DNA of 61,692 nucleotides from Shewanella sp. 1CM18E (GTDB lineage Bacteria > Pseudomonadota > Gammaproteobacteria > Enterobacterales > Shewanellaceae): the NCBI RefSeq assembly GCF_023161665.1, contig NZ_JALNTW010000023.1, forward strand, positions 1-61,692. The letters run 5' to 3'. Below the pieces are notes generated by a model. It searched no databases, was not told the DNA's origin, and saw only the letters and a list, made by a program, of their open reading frames with translations. The stretch's first letter is position 1. Every line of letters begins with the position of its first letter. Of this stretch, positions 35,173-43,361 are shown piece by piece. A program made the position numbers and the translations under genes.

Positions 35173-36396
35173 TTAGCACGCCTTTACGAAATCTATCTCC
35201 ACCACGTTATCAATGGGATTTGCCAGTCTATCTAACCACTCACACCACATATCCAGTGCCGCTGCCGATTGCTTAAGGTATTTGCTGTGGTTGTAATGCC
35301 TCTCTGAGCCCTTAATCACATGGCCTATCAACTTATCCACTACTCGTGAGTCGACCTCAAGGTCATTTAGGATGGTTGAAAAAGTGCTTCTTATGTCATG
35401 CAGTGTCCATCGCTCCCTGTGTTTTAACTTATTACAAATCTTACCGCCTGAACCACTTACGCTGACATCTTCTCTCAACTCACCTAATAGATAGCCTTGT
35501 TTGGTATTGCGCTTAATCAGTAACGCAATAACAGGCTTTATTTGCTGCGGTATCGGCCTAACAATCACTAAGCCCGTTTTACTGTGCTGTTTTGGTACAG
35601 TCCATAAGTCATTACCTAAATCCCATTCATCGATAGTTGAGAGCCTAACCTCCTGCGTGCGTGCACCAAATACGATTAACAACAAGCACAGGTAGCGCAT
35701 ATAGAAGGAGCCTTTGCGCCCATGACTCCACTGCAATATATCCTTCAGTTCACTATATGAAAGCACCCTATCTTTTATTGCTGCTTTTTTACCTACATCC
35801 CCCACCACAAGGTCATCCAATGCATGAGTGATTGCATATCCTCGAACTCGACAGAACTTTAATGCTTGTTTGCAGGCTTGCAATATTTGCCCCGCAGCAA
35901 CAGCTGCAGGCTTTTGCACACCTTCAATGCCAACGCTAATACGATCAAAACACTCAAGCCAATGGGTTATTTGGGTTTGTTCTAAAGGGTAATGACCTAT
36001 GTAAGGGTAAATATGCTTGTTAAATTGAGATTGTGTTTTCTTAAAGCTCACTCTCTTCACTCGCGCATATTTTTCAATCCAATACTCCAAAGCGTCTTTA
36101 ACCGTCACAGGCTCTAGCGTTTTATCTCTCGCCATTTCACGCGCAACTTTAGGGTCATGACCACCAGCTAACCAAGCTCTGCATTTATCTCTTTCATCCC
36201 TAGCTTGTTTGAGGGACAAATCAGGGTAATAACCTAAATCTATACGCTTATTCTTACCTTTAATTTTATAGCGAAACTGGAATCGTATACGCCCTTGTTT
36301 AGAGACTCGAACACCTAGCCCTTGTCCGTCACTTTTCTCTTTAATCACCGCTTGAGACTTTCCATTCATGGAGCGCAAATGTGTTTCGTGTAGCAT
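35173..36396 (-). CDS. P4-type tyrosine recombinase 1
   Basis: A 407-aa integrase. The N-terminal DUF4102-like domain (GLGVRVSKQGRIRFQFRYKIKGKNKRIDLGYYPDLSLKQAR) is followed by a core-binding region and the catalytic domain. The first arginine is in FGARTQEVRLS (about 243), HDIRSTF gives the H-x-x-R (about 340), and LIGHVIKGSERHYNHSKYL contains the later histidine and the tyrosine nucleophile. It is the inner of two tandem paralogues. The upstream region holds a copy of the arm sequence found in front of integrase 2 but no fis-type core. Confidence 0.9.
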   Translation of the reverse strand: MLHETHLRSMNGKSQAVIKEKSDGQGLGVRVSKQGRIRFQFRYKIKGKNKRIDLGYYPDLSLKQARDERDKCRAWLAGGHDPKVAREMARDKTLEPVTVKDALEYWIEKYARVKRVSFKKTQSQFNKHIYPYIGHYPLEQTQITHWLECFDRISVGIEGVQKPAAVAAGQILQACKQALKFCRVRGYAITHALDDLVVGDVGKKAAIKDRVLSYSELKDILQWSHGRKGSFYMRYLCLLLIVFGARTQEVRLSTIDEWDLGNDLWTVPKQHSKTGLVIVRPIPQQIKPVIALLIKRNTKQGYLLGELREDVSVSGSGGKICNKLKHRERWTLHDIRSTFSTILNDLEVDSRVVDKLIGHVIKGSERHYNHSKYLKQSAAALDMWCEWLDRLANPIDNVVEIDFVKAC

Positions 36397-36418
36397 GATT
36401 ATCCAGCTGATATTACAG

Positions 36419-36437
36419 GGGGTAAATCACTTACCCC
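36419..36437. repeat. Inverted repeat upstream of integrase 1
   Basis: GGGGTAA (36419-36425), five bases, TTACCCC (36431-36437). It lies 23 bp upstream of the start. It could be an operator for the integrase gene. Confidence 0.4.
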
Positions 36438-36556
36438 AACAACCTAAATATGAGCGAATATAAGCATAAGGAACAAGCCTACCCAATAGCTAGAGGGGGC
36501 GTAAAATCCTCATCAGTGTGGATAAGTAGTAAATAATAAATATAAACAGAGACCTA

Positions 36557-36576
36557 TAAAAACCAGTGAAAACAGC
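36557..36576. repeat. Arm sequence shared by both integrase upstream regions (copy 1)
   Basis: TAAAAACCAGTGAAAACAGC matches 38034-38053 in 18 of 20 bases. Both copies lie about 160 bp upstream of their own integrase start, so the two recombinases were once parts of equivalent element ends. Confidence 0.6.
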
Positions 36577-36650
36577 GTTTTGTTATCTGGTTCACACAAT
36601 GCAGAGAGGAGATGACGCAGCAGAAGAGAGTTAGCTTGGAAAGTGAAGCC

Positions 36651-37874
36651 CTAGCCGTACCTTGCAGAGCCAATGAGTACGACATTATCAGCAGGATTGA
36701 CCAACAGCTCTAACCACTCGCACCACATATTAAGTGCTGCTAATTTTTCTGGTAGATATTGGCTGCGATTATAGATAGACATCACCCCGCCTAGAGAGTG
36801 ACCTAGTAGCTGTTCAACCACGTAGGGCGCTACACTCAAATCGTTCAGTTTGGTCGTGAAGGTTCTTCGTAAATCATGCAATGACCAAGACTCTTTATGC
36901 TTAAGGCGTTTGTGGATTAAGCTACCCGCACCGCTAACGGACTCACCACTTTTAAGCTCGCCAAGCAGATAACCCGTATCACCATGGCGTTTATATAAAA
37001 ACTCGATAATTGGCTTAACTTTAGCGGGAATAGGCCTAACAATTACCGTATTGGTCTTGCTATGCGCTTTAGGCACTGTCCATAGATTTAGCTCTAAGTC
37101 CCATTCATCAAAAGTCGATAACCTTAGCTCTTGTGTGCGAGCCCCAAAAATAATGAGTAAACGACATAGGTAGCGCATATAAAAGGTGCCTTTACGGTTT
37201 GCAATTGAGCTCATCAAGTCGTACAACTCAACATCGGTCAGCACTCGATCTTTCTTCCTTTGCTTTTTACCCACATCGCTAGCAATCAAATCATCCAGTT
37301 CACGACTAATGGCATAGCGCCTTACTCGACAAAAGCGTAATGCTTGTTTGGCATTTTGTAGAATTTGCCCAGCAGCGACAGGCGCGGGCTTTTGTCTACC
37401 AGCAATGCCACGTCGAATACGGTCAAAACAATCAATCCAGTGGCGAGTCTCTGTCTGCTCTAATGGGAAGTGGCCAATATAGGGATAAATGTGCTTTTCA
37501 AATTGGGCGATATTTCTGTCGACATTAGCGCGATTATCTCTAGCGTAATTCTCAATCCAATACTCTAGCGCTTGCTTAACGGTCACTGGCGTTAGCGTTT
37601 TCTCTCTACCCATGCAGCGCTTTATTTTAGGGTCATGGCCTTCAGCCAACCAAGAGCGGCACTCATCAGCAACATCCCTAGCATGCCTGAGTGATAAATC
37701 TGGGTAAGCGCCAATATCCATGCGCTTATTTTTGCCATTGATTTTGTAACGGTACTGGAAACGAATCTTCCCTAGTTTAGACACTCGCACACCTAAACCT
37801 TTACCATCGGCAAGCTCGATAGATTGAGGTTGATGCTTGCCATTTAGTGCCCGCAAACTCGTTTCGTACAGCAT
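36651..37874 (-). CDS. P4-type tyrosine recombinase 2 (presumed active integrase)
   Basis: A 407-aa integrase, the same length as recombinase 1 when started at 37874 (MLYETSLRALNGKHQ, aligned with MLHETHLRSMNGKSQ). The open frame continues 105 bases further upstream through the TGTACCCCC motifs, which would encode MGVHMGVH and is more likely regulatory DNA. Catalytic residues: FGARTQELRLS, HDLRRTFTTKL, LLGHSLGGVMSIYNRSQYL. Position 190 bp from attR makes this the recombinase that placed the island at fis. Confidence 0.9.
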   Translation of the reverse strand: MLYETSLRALNGKHQPQSIELADGKGLGVRVSKLGKIRFQYRYKINGKNKRMDIGAYPDLSLRHARDVADECRSWLAEGHDPKIKRCMGREKTLTPVTVKQALEYWIENYARDNRANVDRNIAQFEKHIYPYIGHFPLEQTETRHWIDCFDRIRRGIAGRQKPAPVAAGQILQNAKQALRFCRVRRYAISRELDDLIASDVGKKQRKKDRVLTDVELYDLMSSIANRKGTFYMRYLCRLLIIFGARTQELRLSTFDEWDLELNLWTVPKAHSKTNTVIVRPIPAKVKPIIEFLYKRHGDTGYLLGELKSGESVSGAGSLIHKRLKHKESWSLHDLRRTFTTKLNDLSVAPYVVEQLLGHSLGGVMSIYNRSQYLPEKLAALNMWCEWLELLVNPADNVVLIGSARYG

Positions 37875-37914
37875 GATATTTCGGCTCATTTGGGTGGGAA
37901 TACGGCCAATTCCA

Positions 37915-37935
37915 TGTACCCCCATATGTACCCCC
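37915..37935. repeat. Paired TGTACCCCC motif upstream of integrase 2
   Basis: Copies at 37915-37923 and 37927-37935 with the same 12-bp phasing as near attL, on the same strand. Confidence 0.5.
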
Positions 37936-38033
37936 ATGTAACCATAGGAACCAAAACCCACCAATACCAATGAAGACACGAAATCAGCTTTAGCTATTGA
38001 TAAATAAGAAAAAATATCGCGACAAAAGACAAT

Positions 38034-38053
38034 TAAAAACCACTCAAAACAGC
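38034..38053. repeat. Arm sequence shared by both integrase upstream regions (copy 2)
   Basis: TAAAAACCACTCAAAACAGC, 18 of 20 identical to 36557-36576, ending 11 bp before the attR core. Confidence 0.6.
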
Positions 38054-38064
38054 CCGTCGTACTC

Positions 38065-38094
38065 TACGGCATGAACTAAGACTAACGTCTTAAC
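38065..38094. repeat. Right attachment site (attR core)
   Basis: Thirty bases identical to the end of fis at 16687-16716, including the palindrome TAAGAC-TAAC-GTCTTA. It marks the right boundary of the island. Confidence 0.93.
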
Positions 38095-38104
38095 TTGCTG
38101 TATT

Positions 38105-38144
38105 AAAACGGGCTCTCAAGTAATTGAGAGCCCGTTTTGCTTTT
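38105..38144 (+). terminator. Presumed original fis terminator
   Basis: A perfect 15-bp stem AAAACGGGCTCTCAA (38105-38119) with TTGAGAGCCCGTTTT (38124-38138), loop GTAA, then TTTT. It lies right after the attR core where the fis terminator would be in an uninterrupted chromosome. Confidence 0.85.
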
Positions 38145-38147
38145 ATA

Positions 38148-38167
38148 TGTACCCCCATATGTACTCC
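38148..38167. repeat. TGTACCCCC motif pair outside attR
   Basis: TGTACCCCC at 38148-38156 and the one-mismatch TGTACTCC at 38160-38167, again 12 bp apart. It stands 80 bp from the start of the attR core, as the left copy stands 79-82 bp from that of attL, yet this one is outside the island as defined by the core repeat. Confidence 0.5.
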
Positions 38168-38477
38168 GCTATCTCTATTGCCTCTATCAAAAATCACATT
38201 CATTCCATTTGTAAATCAAGCAAATAAACCTCAAACCATGCAACGCTTTCAGCTTCGGCTAATTTTCACCTTGTAGACTCGCAAACCATGTGACAATTTC
38301 TAACAAGTTTTAACTTAGTTGTTAACTCGAAAAGTGATAAATTTCACCACCCGCCGCGACTCAACAAAGCATGAGCACGGCCAAAGTGCAGATTGAAGAA
38401 TCAGTATCATTACAACAATTAAAGCTGCGGCATATTTGCAAACATGACCGCAGAACTAAATCCCGATAGAGGACATT

Positions 38478-40010
38478 ATGCTAACTAAGAAAACCCTACT
38501 AAGCAGTGCATTAAGCCTAGGTCTATTAACCAGCTTCTCTGCAAATGCTGAGACATTTGATTTTGTCGAAAAGCAAGCTAACAACATCGACACCTTAGTG
38601 GTCTTCCAAGCGGGCGAACAAGCATCAAGCGCGCTTAACAAGCTAGACAAACAATCAAAGCAGCAAATTAGCAATGCGCTAGCCTTGCAAGAGTTCACTG
38701 GCGAAAAGAAACAAATCGTAGAGATTTTAATGCCTACAGGTATTGATGCTAAGCGCCTTGTGGTTATCGGCGTGGGTGAGCAAGCAGAGCTGACTCCAGG
38801 TGAAGTGAATAAGCTCGGTGCGGAAATCACAGCTCATTTCAACGGTATTGAAGTCAAAGACATTCAAGTATTAACCGATGGCATTAGCGATGCCACCAGC
38901 AACGCCAGCTTCGCAGCAGAGCTTGCTCACGGCATTAACCTGCGCGCTTACAAGTTCGATAAATACTTTTCAGAGAAAAAGCCTACCGAAAAGAACTACA
39001 TCATCGCTGTCGACGAAGCGCAAGACACTGACAAGCTCTACACTCAGCTAGCAGCGATTGAGCAAGGTGTATTCTTAGCCCGCGATTTAACCTCTGAAAC
39101 ACCAACTGAGATGACACCGGTAGACTTTGCCAATGCGGCAAAGGAGCTTAAAAAGCTCGGCGTTAAAATTACCATTCTTGAGCCTAAGAAAATCGCCAAA
39201 CTAGGTATGGGTGCACTGCATGCGGTTGGCCGTGGTTCTCTAGAAGGCTCTCGCCTCGTAGTTGCCCACTGGGAAGGCAATGACGATGCGCCTATCGCGC
39301 TTGTCGGTAAAGGCATCACGTTCGACTCTGGTGGTTACAACATTAAGGCATCTGGCGACTCTATCTCGCGTATGAAGTCAGATATGGCTGGTGCGGCTGC
39401 AGTGCTAGGTGCAGTTAAGGCTATGGCGCTGCAAAAAGCTGATGTAAACGTGGTCGCTGTAATGCCAATGGCAGCCAACATGGTATCTGAAACCGCACTC
39501 GCTCCAGGCGATGTATTGATGACTGCTGAAGGCTTAAGCGTTGAAGTGCTTAATACTGACGCTGAAGGCCGTTTAATCTTAGCCGATGGCATGTGGTATG
39601 CCCGTGAATACTATAAGCCACAAGTGATGGTTGATGTTGCAACACTTACCGGCTCTAAGGTGCGTGCACTCGGTAAACGCTACACAGCGGTATTTAGTGA
39701 AGATGATACTCTAGTCGATGAACTCACTTTCTCAGGCAAAGCGGTTGATGAAAAACTATGGCGCTTGCCACTTGCCTACGATGACTTACTAAAAAGCCCA
39801 ATTGCAGATCTAAAGAACGCCGGCTTTGGCGGCCCGGGGGCTACTACAGCTGCGGTATTCTTACAACAGTTCACTGGTGATACTAAGTGGGCGCATTTAG
39901 ATATTGCTGGTAGTGCATTAGCGGCAAAAGATGTGGGTGTGACTCCAGCAGGCGGCACAGGTCACGGTGTACGCTTACTTAGCAACTGGCTGATGACCCA
40001 AAGCAAATAA
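38478..40010 (+). CDS. Leucyl aminopeptidase, secreted M17 family
   Basis: A 510-aa metallo-aminopeptidase. A signal peptide opens the protein (MLTKKTLLSSALSLGLLTSFSANA, about 1-24), unusual for PepA, which is cytoplasmic; this is the exported paralogue seen in Shewanella. M17 signatures: VGKGITFDSGGYNIK (about 276-290), MKSDMAGAAAV and NTDAEGRLILADG (about 355-367), with the metal-binding lysine, aspartates and glutamate present. It is preceded by GAGGACATT and has its own terminator. It probably degrades peptides in the periplasm. Confidence 0.92.
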   Translation: MLTKKTLLSSALSLGLLTSFSANAETFDFVEKQANNIDTLVVFQAGEQASSALNKLDKQSKQQISNALALQEFTGEKKQIVEILMPTGIDAKRLVVIGVGEQAELTPGEVNKLGAEITAHFNGIEVKDIQVLTDGISDATSNASFAAELAHGINLRAYKFDKYFSEKKPTEKNYIIAVDEAQDTDKLYTQLAAIEQGVFLARDLTSETPTEMTPVDFANAAKELKKLGVKITILEPKKIAKLGMGALHAVGRGSLEGSRLVVAHWEGNDDAPIALVGKGITFDSGGYNIKASGDSISRMKSDMAGAAAVLGAVKAMALQKADVNVVAVMPMAANMVSETALAPGDVLMTAEGLSVEVLNTDAEGRLILADGMWYAREYYKPQVMVDVATLTGSKVRALGKRYTAVFSEDDTLVDELTFSGKAVDEKLWRLPLAYDDLLKSPIADLKNAGFGGPGATTAAVFLQQFTGDTKWAHLDIAGSALAAKDVGVTPAGGTGHGVRLLSNWLMTQSK

Positions 40011-40053
40011 GCTTTTGGTACGACATCTATAACTTAGATGATAGCAAGTCATA

Positions 40054-40084
40054 AAAAGCCCTGCAGATGCAGGGCTTTTGTTTT
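40054..40084 (+). terminator. Intrinsic terminator after the aminopeptidase gene
   Basis: Twelve-bp stem AAAAGCCCTGCA (40054-40065) and TGCAGGGCTTTT (40068-40079). Confidence 0.88.
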
Positions 40085-40206
40085 ACTGTCGGATTGAACT
40101 CGCTACAACGAGTAAGCTAGCTGTCGCAGCAAGTTTTATCATCACATCCAAGCTAAGCTAGAGCGGCCAGCAATTCGTGCCGCTCTTTAGCGATAAGACT
40201 GAGGTA

Positions 40207-43200
40207 TTAGATTGTCGCCTCATCAGTCACTTTCTGTTTACTCTCACCACGCTGGTGCGCCATACGATACAAAATCGGCAGCACGAACAGGGTTAATAGC
40301 GTCGATGAGATAATGCCGCCAATCACTACAGTTGCAATTGGGCGCTGCACTTCTGCACCAGTGCCTATATTCAGAGCCATAGGCACAAAGCCTAGACCTG
40401 CTACTAAGGCTGTCATCAATACAGGACGTAATCTGATCATCGCGCCATCGATAATTGCGCTCATCAACTCGCCTTTCTCTTGATAAAGCTGACGAATAAA
40501 GCTCAGCAACACTAAGCCATTCAGCACTGCCACACCTGAGAGCGCAATAAAACCTACGCCTGCTGAAATCGACAATGGCATATCCCGCAGCCACAGCGAA
40601 ATCACTCCACCAGTTAAAGCCAGTGGAATACCAGTAAAGATGATTAGCGCATCTTTCACCGAGCTAAAGGCCATGACTAGCAAACCTAGAATGAGCGCCA
40701 GTGTTAATGGCACCACAATCGATAGGCGCTGAGTTGCCGATTCTAATTGCTCAAAGGTACCGCCATATTCAAGCCAATAACCCGCCGGAATATCTACCTC
40801 TGTAACAATTTGCTGTTTAGCCTCACTAACAAAAGTACCTAAATCGCGACCACGCACGTTAGCAGTAACCAAAATGCGGCGCTTACCGTTTTCACGACCG
40901 ATCTGATTAGGCGATGGTGCGATGTCTAGCGTCGCCACCTCAGATAACGGCACATACTGCCCTGATGGCAACACGATAGGTAGCTCATGCAAGCGCTCTA
41001 CATCTTGGCGGATCGCTTCAGGTAAACGCACCACCATTTTAAAGCGGCGATCGCCCTCAAAGATAGTACCAGCTTGCTCGCCACCGATTGCCGTTGCGAC
41101 AAAGTCTTGTAACTGATCCACTGTTAACCCGAAGCGAGCCAATGCCATACGATCAGGTTGGATCGTGAGCATAGGTAAACCAGTGACTTGCTCAACTTGC
41201 AGATCCGCCACACCATCGATCTTTTCTAGCACTTCATGGATCGCGTTAGCTGAAGCTAATAGCTGATCGAGATCATCACCCACTACCTTAATCCCCAGAT
41301 CGGCGCGCACACCAGAGATCAATTCATTAAAGCGCATCTCAATTGGCTGTGTCAGCTCAAAGTTATTACCCGGTTGCCCAGATACAGCGTCAACAATATC
41401 CGCAGCTAAAGCGTCATGACTCATCTTAGGGTTAGGCCACTCATTACGCGGCTTAAGCATAATAAAAGTATCGGCAATATTTGGCGGCATAGGATCGTTA
41501 GCCACTTCTGGCGTACCGATCTTAGAGAACACATTTAACACCTGTGGGAAGTGCTTAATGCGATCTTCTAACTGCATCTGCATATCCACCGACTGCTCTA
41601 GCCCTGTGCCCGGAATACGGATCGCCTGCAGCAAGATATCTTCTTCATTAAGCTGCGGGATAAACTCAGAGCCCAAGGTTGTTGCCAACCAGATAGAGAA
41701 GCCCACTAACGCCATTGCTGCCCCAAGTACCAACCAACGCAGTTTCATCGCCGCAATAAGTAACGGCTTATAAACTGATTTAGTGGCGGTAATAACGCGG
41801 CTCTCTTTCTCAGTCACTTTACCCGTCATAAACAGTGCTACAGCGGCAGGCACTAGCGTTAAAGATAGCACTAGCGCAGCTAGCAATGCCATCACCACGG
41901 TTGCCGCCATTGGGTGGAACATCTTGCCTTCAACACCCGTTAAGCTAAACAGTGGAATGTAGACCACAGTGATGATCAGCACGCCAAATAAGCTTGGGCG
42001 GATCACTTCATTAGTGGCAGCAAACACCACCTGCAAACGCTGCTTACGCCCCAGTACCTGACCACCATTTTGCGCCTGTGCATGGCCGAGTCTGCGGATT
42101 GCGTTTTCAACTATGATCACTGCGCCATCGACAATCAAACCAAAATCGAGCGCACCTAAGCTCATAAGGTTAGCCGATACGCCAGCTTGCACCATACCTG
42201 TCATAGTAGCGAGCATCGCTAACGGAATAACCGCAGCAGTGATTAATGCAGCTCTTGCATTACCCAGCAGAATAAACAGCACCACAATAACTAGCAGCGC
42301 GCCTTCAACTAGGTTTTTCTGTACCGTATAAATGGCTTTATCGACCAAAGTGGTGCGATCGTAAACCGCTTCTACTTTTATGCCATCTGGTAGCGATGCT
42401 TTGATATCTTCAAGCTTTGCCGCCACAGCGAGTGATACCTCACGTGAGTTTTCACCCACCAGCATCATTGCGCTACCAAGTACGGTTTCTTTACCGTCAC
42501 GAGTTGCCGCGCCGGTACGCAGTGCTTTACCAATACCCACTTCTGCTACATCAGCTATAAAAATTGGCGCACCATCGATATGCTTAATAACCACTTGCTC
42601 AATATCACTAATGGTTTTTAGCTGCGCAGCCGAGCGAACTGTTAACTGCTGCCCCTCACGTTCAATAAAGCCTGCGCCGCGGTTATTGTTACTGCTTTGC
42701 AATGACTGCTTGATATCAACCAAAGACACACCGTATTGCAGCATGCTCGTTGGGAATGGCGTGATATGGTATTCCTTATCGTAACCGCCAATGGTATTAA
42801 CCTCAGTAACACCCAGCACTTGAGCTAACTGCGGCTTAATGATCCAGTCTTGGATCTCTCTAAGCGCGGTGGCATCAAACTCGCTGCCATCTGCTTGTTT
42901 GGCATCAGGCAACGCTTCAATGGTGTACATGTAGATCTCACCGAGACCAGTGGAGATCGGTCCCATCTCCGGCTCAATATCACTGGGTAACTTGCCCTTG
43001 ATCGCATTTAAACGCTCATTGATCAAGTTACGGGCAAAGTACAGATCTGTACCTTCATCAAATACCACTGTCACTTGCGATAAACCATAGCGCGATAGTG
43101 AGCGGGTATAAGAGAGCTTAGGGATCCCCATCAAAGCATTTTCGATCGGATAGGTAATTCGCTGCTCGGTTTCCTGCGGTGAGTAACCTTCTGCACGAGT

Positions 43201-43350
43201 ACTAATTTGTACCTGCACATTGGTAATATCGGGTACAGCATCAATAGGTAGTTTTTGATAGCTCCACAAGCCTACTGCAACAAGCAGCATCGCAAAGAAC
43301 ATCATCATCCAGCGTCTATCAATCGAGAGACGCAATATAGATTCAATCAT
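40207..43350 (-). CDS. czcA: Heavy-metal RND efflux pump, inner-membrane subunit
   Basis: A 1047-aa proton-driven pump of the CzcA/CusA group, exporting divalent or monovalent heavy-metal cations from periplasm or cytosol. The N-terminus (KLPIDAVPDITNVQVQI) and the transmembrane motif DFGLIVDGAVIIVENAIRRL (about 405-424) with its acidic residues are those of HME-RND proteins. Twelve membrane segments flank two large periplasmic loops. AAGGAGACGACA precedes the start. Last in the operon czcI-like, C, B, A. Cation choice is not certain; the histidine-rich partner favours zinc, cobalt, nickel or cadmium. Confidence 0.93.
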   Translation of the reverse strand: MIESILRLSIDRRWMMMFFAMLLVAVGLWSYQKLPIDAVPDITNVQVQISTRAEGYSPQETEQRITYPIENALMGIPKLSYTRSLSRYGLSQVTVVFDEGTDLYFARNLINERLNAIKGKLPSDIEPEMGPISTGLGEIYMYTIEALPDAKQADGSEFDATALREIQDWIIKPQLAQVLGVTEVNTIGGYDKEYHITPFPTSMLQYGVSLVDIKQSLQSSNNNRGAGFIEREGQQLTVRSAAQLKTISDIEQVVIKHIDGAPIFIADVAEVGIGKALRTGAATRDGKETVLGSAMMLVGENSREVSLAVAAKLEDIKASLPDGIKVEAVYDRTTLVDKAIYTVQKNLVEGALLVIVVLFILLGNARAALITAAVIPLAMLATMTGMVQAGVSANLMSLGALDFGLIVDGAVIIVENAIRRLGHAQAQNGGQVLGRKQRLQVVFAATNEVIRPSLFGVLIITVVYIPLFSLTGVEGKMFHPMAATVVMALLAALVLSLTLVPAAVALFMTGKVTEKESRVITATKSVYKPLLIAAMKLRWLVLGAAMALVGFSIWLATTLGSEFIPQLNEEDILLQAIRIPGTGLEQSVDMQMQLEDRIKHFPQVLNVFSKIGTPEVANDPMPPNIADTFIMLKPRNEWPNPKMSHDALAADIVDAVSGQPGNNFELTQPIEMRFNELISGVRADLGIKVVGDDLDQLLASANAIHEVLEKIDGVADLQVEQVTGLPMLTIQPDRMALARFGLTVDQLQDFVATAIGGEQAGTIFEGDRRFKMVVRLPEAIRQDVERLHELPIVLPSGQYVPLSEVATLDIAPSPNQIGRENGKRRILVTANVRGRDLGTFVSEAKQQIVTEVDIPAGYWLEYGGTFEQLESATQRLSIVVPLTLALILGLLVMAFSSVKDALIIFTGIPLALTGGVISLWLRDMPLSISAGVGFIALSGVAVLNGLVLLSFIRQLYQEKGELMSAIIDGAMIRLRPVLMTALVAGLGFVPMALNIGTGAEVQRPIATVVIGGIISSTLLTLFVLPILYRMAHQRGESKQKVTDEATI

Positions 43351-43361
43351 TGTCGTCTCCT

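Larger units (their letters stand above)
16687..38094. mobile_element. Genomic island integrated at the 3' end of fis
   Basis: A 21.4-kb block bounded by identical 30-bp direct repeats, the left one overlapping the fis stop codon. Recombinase genes lie at the right end. Inside are two P4-type integrases, AlpA-like regulators, a YagK/Gp2-like protein, a nucleotidyltransferase/PP2C module and a type I restriction-modification cluster with accessory genes. Such content is typical of a satellite-phage-derived defence island. No structural phage genes, conjugation genes or capsid genes are present, so it would need a helper to move between cells. Confidence 0.92.

Noticed and set aside
37875..37979. 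Extended N-terminus of integrase 2 containing MGVHMGVH
   Set aside because: The paralogue integrase 1 aligns from 37874 with identical length, and the extra codons coincide with the TGTACCCCC motifs seen elsewhere in non-coding DNA.
16687..38094. Intact prophage
   Set aside because: No capsid, tail, terminase, portal or lysis genes are visible; the content is that of a satellite-like defence island.
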